Below, piece by piece: positions 61,322 through 64,000 of a DNA stretch of 64,000 nt. The DNA comes from Microbacterium sp. Marseille-Q6965 (GTDB lineage: Bacteria > Actinomycetota > Actinomycetes > Actinomycetales > Microbacteriaceae), in contig NZ_CAMGZA010000002.1 in NCBI RefSeq assembly GCF_946151065.1, forward strand, positions 1 to 64,000, read 5' to 3'. The position numbers and the translations under genes were made by a program. Every line of letters begins with the position of its first letter. Within the stretch, counting starts at the first letter, position 1. The notes below the pieces were generated by a model that did no database searches, was not told the origin of the DNA, and saw only the letters and a list, made by a program, of their open reading frames with translations.

Positions 61322-62566
61322 ATGAAGGTGATCACCAAGGGCCGCGGCATCGCGGCTTTCGCGGTCGTGGCGGCGCTGGGCCTGACGGGCTGCTCCAGCG
61401 GGCAGTCCGGCGACGCGCCCTCGGACGGCGGCGGCGAGGCGACCTCCACCCTCACGGTCTGGGTCGACGCCGATCGCGCCACCGTGCTGAAGGACGCCGC
61501 GGAGGCGTTCCAGGACGAGACGGGCGTGAAGGTCGACCTCGTCCAGAAGGACTTCGGTGAGATCCGCGACCAGTTCGTCGCGCAGGTTCCCACCGGCAAG
61601 GGGCCCGACATCGCGGTGGGCGCGCACGACTGGCTGGGCACGCTCGTGACCAACGGTGTCGTCGCCCCCATCGAGCTCGGCGACAAGGCGGCGGAGTTCG
61701 AGAAGGTGGCCACCGACGCCTGGACCTACGACGGCAAGGTCTACGGCGTCCCGTACTCGATCGAGAACATCGCGCTCGTGCGCAACACCGCCCTCGCCCC
61801 GGAGGCGCCCGCCACGTTCGACGAGATGGTGCAGATGGCCGACGCCGCGGGCACGGAGTACAAGGTGCTCGTCGGTCTCGACCCCGCCGCGGGCGACCCG
61901 TACCACCTGTACCCGTTCCAGACCTCGTTCGGTGCACCCGTGTTCGGCACCAACGCCGACGGCACCTACAACGCGGACGACCTGCAGATCGGCAACGACG
62001 GCGGCAAGGCCTTCGCGGCCTGGCTCGCGCAGCAGGGCGCCGCGGGCGTGTTCAACCCCAACATCGACGGCGACCTCGCGCGCGAGAACTTCAACGCCGG
62101 CAAGGCCCCCTTCTTCCTCACCGGCCCCTGGAACGTGCCGTCCGCGCAGGAGGCGGGGCTCGACGTGGCCGTCGACCCGATCCCGGCTCCCGGCCCCAAC
62201 CCGGCGCAGCCGTTCGTCGGCGTGCAGGGCTTCTTCCTGAGCGCCAAGAGCGAGAACGTCGTGGCCGCGACGAACTTCCTCACCAACTACGTCGGATCGG
62301 AGGAGGTGCAGACCGCGCTGTACGAGGTCGGCGGTCGTGCGCCGGCCCTCACCGCGGCGTTCGAGGCCGCCGTGGCGGACGACCCCATCGTCGCCGGGTT
62401 CGGTCAGGTCGGCGCGCAGGCGGTGCCCATGCCGAGCATTCCGGAGATGGGCGCGGTCTGGGAGTTCTGGGGCGTGACCGAGACGGCGATCGTCAAGGGG
62501 GAGGGCGACCCGGCGCAGCTGTGGCAGAAGATGTCCGACGACATCGCCGCGGCCGTCAACGGCTGA
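61322..62566 (+). CDS. Maltose/maltodextrin-type ABC binding lipoprotein (MalE-like)
   Basis: A 414-residue family 1 solute-binding protein with signal peptide and lipobox LTGC (Cys about residue 24). TLTVWVDADRATVLKDAAEAFQDETG, VPYSIENIALVRNT, APFFLTGPWNVPSAQ and PSIPEMGAVWEFWG are typical of MalE/MalX proteins. It would deliver malto-oligosaccharides to the MalF permease that follows. The paired GH13 gene is divergent. AGAAGGG precedes ATG 61322. Confidence 0.92.
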   Translation: MKVITKGRGIAAFAVVAALGLTGCSSGQSGDAPSDGGGEATSTLTVWVDADRATVLKDAAEAFQDETGVKVDLVQKDFGEIRDQFVAQVPTGKGPDIAVGAHDWLGTLVTNGVVAPIELGDKAAEFEKVATDAWTYDGKVYGVPYSIENIALVRNTALAPEAPATFDEMVQMADAAGTEYKVLVGLDPAAGDPYHLYPFQTSFGAPVFGTNADGTYNADDLQIGNDGGKAFAAWLAQQGAAGVFNPNIDGDLARENFNAGKAPFFLTGPWNVPSAQEAGLDVAVDPIPAPGPNPAQPFVGVQGFFLSAKSENVVAATNFLTNYVGSEEVQTALYEVGGRAPALTAAFEAAVADDPIVAGFGQVGAQAVPMPSIPEMGAVWEFWGVTETAIVKGEGDPAQLWQKMSDDIAAAVNG

Positions 62567-62579
62567 TCGGAGCACGAAA

Positions 62580-62613
62580 CGACCGGGTGGCGGCCGTCGC
62601 CGCCACCCGGTCG
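62580..62613 (+). terminator. 15-bp attenuator hairpin between malE-like and malF-like genes
   Basis: A perfect 15-bp stem with loop CGTC (62595-62598) lies 13 nt after the binding-protein stop. No T-tract follows. Such hairpins protect the upstream mRNA and reduce readthrough, giving excess binding protein over permease. Confidence 0.75.
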
Positions 62614-62647
62614 CCTCCCGACACGTCCCTCGGCTCAGGAGACCCGC

Positions 62648-64000
62648 ATGACCTCGGCCCCACTCGCCACCCGTGAGCGCGCCTCGCGCCGCGCCGCCCG
62701 CATCGCCGAAGCCGCCGGCGGCGGCTGGAAGCTCGTGCTCCTCAAGATCCTCGTGCTCGGCGTCGTCGACGCGCTCGCCGTGTACGCCGCGCTCGTGCTC
62801 TTCGCCGCGAGTGATGTCGTCGTCGGAGCGATCGTGGTGCTCGCCGCCATCGTCGTCAACGTCATCTACTTCCGTCGCGGCGGCCTGCCGCCGAAGTACC
62901 TGGCGCCGGGGCTCATCTTCCTGCTCGTCTTCCAGATCTTCGTCGTCCTCTACTCGGGGTACGTCGCCTTCACGAACTACGGCACGGGGCACAACAGCAC
63001 CAAGGAGGACGCCGTCGAGGCGATCCTGCTGCAGAACCAGGAGCGTGTTCCCGACTCGCCGTCCTACCCGCTCACGGTGGTCGAGGGTTTCGGCGGAGAG
63101 CTGTCGTTCCTCGTCACCACGCCCGACGGAGACGCGCTGCTGGGAGGCGCCGAGCGCCCCCTCGAGCCCGTGCCCGATGCCACGTTCGAGGGTGACAGGG
63201 CCGTCGCGGCCCCCGGGTACACCTCGCTCGACCTGCAGGGTCTGCTCGCGCGGCAGAACGACATCGCCTCCCTCGCCGTGCCGGTCAGCGACGACCCCAA
63301 CGAAGGCACGCTGCGCACACAGGACGGCCTCACGGCGTTCTCGTACGTGTCGCGCTACGCCTACGACGCCGAGGCGGAGACGATGACCGACACCCAGGGC
63401 GGTGAGGTGTACACCGACCGAGGGACGGGCGCGTTCGTCGCGGAGGACGGCACCGAACTGCTGCCCGGGTGGCGCATCAACGTCGGCTTCGACAACTTCG
63501 TGCGCGCCTTCGGCGACGAGTCGATCCGTGGCCCCTTCCTCGGGGTGACCGTGTGGACGTTCGCGTTCGCGTTCCTGTCGGTGGCGACGACGTTCCTGCT
63601 GGGGCTCTTCCTCGCCGTCGTCTTCAACGATCCGCGCATGCGCAGCCGCCGGTACTACCGCGTCATCATGATCCTGCCGTACGCGTTCCCCGGGTTCCTC
63701 TCGGCGCTCGTGTGGGCGGGCATGCTCAACCAGGAGTTCGGGTTCGTCAACACGGTGCTCTTCGGGGGCGCCGAGATCCCGTGGCTGACGAACGAGTGGC
63801 TCGCCAAGCTGAGCATCCTCACGGTCAACCTCTGGCTCGGGTTCCCCTACATGTTCCTCGTCACGACGGGGGCGCTGCAGTCCATCCCCGACGAGCTCAG
63901 CGAGGCCGCCCAGATGGACGGCGCGACGCCGTTCCAGGCGTTCCGCATGATCAAGATGCCGCTGCTGCTCGTCTCGGTCGCACCGCTGCTGATCTCGTCG
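62648..64000 (+). CDS. Maltose-type ABC permease (MalF-like), cut by window end
   Basis: The first 451 residues of a MalF-type permease. The frame is open from ATG 62648 to the window end. Two membrane helices lie at about 28-70, a third at about 82-105, then a large extracytoplasmic domain of about 180 residues (from NYGTGHNSTKED to about RINVGFDNFVRAFG) as in enterobacterial MalF, then further helices. The coupling motif SEAAQMDGATPFQAFRMIKMP is seen near residue 435. The C-terminus and MalG are outside the window. Confidence 0.91.
   Translation, partial: MTSAPLATRERASRRAARIAEAAGGGWKLVLLKILVLGVVDALAVYAALVLFAASDVVVGAIVVLAAIVVNVIYFRRGGLPPKYLAPGLIFLLVFQIFVVLYSGYVAFTNYGTGHNSTKEDAVEAILLQNQERVPDSPSYPLTVVEGFGGELSFLVTTPDGDALLGGAERPLEPVPDATFEGDRAVAAPGYTSLDLQGLLARQNDIASLAVPVSDDPNEGTLRTQDGLTAFSYVSRYAYDAEAETMTDTQGGEVYTDRGTGAFVAEDGTELLPGWRINVGFDNFVRAFGDESIRGPFLGVTVWTFAFAFLSVATTFLLGLFLAVVFNDPRMRSRRYYRVIMILPYAFPGFLSALVWAGMLNQEFGFVNTVLFGGAEIPWLTNEWLAKLSILTVNLWLGFPYMFLVTTGALQSIPDELSEAAQMDGATPFQAFRMIKMPLLLVSVAPLLISS

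Overview
The window looks like one end of a draft-assembly contig from a high-GC Gram-positive bacterium. It is most likely a member of Microbacteriaceae and plausibly Microbacterium. The reasons are a GC content near 70 percent, frequent GTG starts, a dispersed menaquinone gene set, actinobacterial small families (DUF4229, DUF4287, DUF402-like, PLDc_N-like), an FprA-type reductase and many LacI-controlled sugar loci. The first 240 bases are not genomic. They are AT-rich noise, a poly-T run and a nearly intact Illumina P7/Nextera adapter, so real sequence starts at about 241 inside a truncated gene.

Region 241-22057 is mostly housekeeping. It holds menC, menB, menE, menA, menD, menF and menG plus a polyprenyl diphosphate synthase, which is most of the menaquinone pathway. 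MenH and a DHNA-CoA thioesterase are not seen. Mixed in are a PadR/membrane-protein pair, a luciferase-like oxidoreductase, a lipoprotein, an ArsR-like regulator, a PPK2 kinase, a glycerate kinase, an FprA-like reductase and a PucR regulator. Many of these genes have a -10-like hexamer 6-8 bases before the start codon, which suggests leaderless transcripts.

Region 22070-31011 holds an adenine deaminase-type gene and then a tightly overlapping operon: NMT1/SsuA-type binding lipoprotein, ATPase, two permeases, N-acyl-D-amino-acid deacylase, a divergent D-threonine-aldolase/D-serine-dehydratase-like enzyme and an amidohydrolase. A leader with several strong stems precedes it. Together this reads as uptake and breakdown of an N-acylated or D-amino-acid-like compound.

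Region 31107-56609 is a large L-rhamnose and rhamnoside island. It has a RhaT/P/Q/S-type importer (the binding-protein gene is frameshifted) and a convergent operon rhaM-rhaI-rhaEW-rhaB-lldD. It also has an unassigned fucose/arabinose-isomerase-like gene divergent from a giant GH106-like rhamnosidase, an ATPase-less CUT1 importer divergent from a GH78 rhamnosidase, and two LacI regulators. Seven near-identical palindromes (core TGAATCGATTCA) precede these units and define a regulon. The predicted flow is: rhamnosides are cleaved, L-rhamnose is imported, mutarotated, isomerised, phosphorylated and split; L-lactaldehyde is oxidised to L-lactate and LldD takes it to pyruvate.

Region 56724-64000 has a DEAD-box RNA helicase, then a maltose/alpha-glucoside locus: a GH13 alpha-glucosidase overlapping a LacI gene, divergent from a maltose-type binding protein and a MalF permease cut by the window end. 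Two cre-like operators lie between them. No tRNA, rRNA, insertion sequence, phage or CRISPR array was seen.
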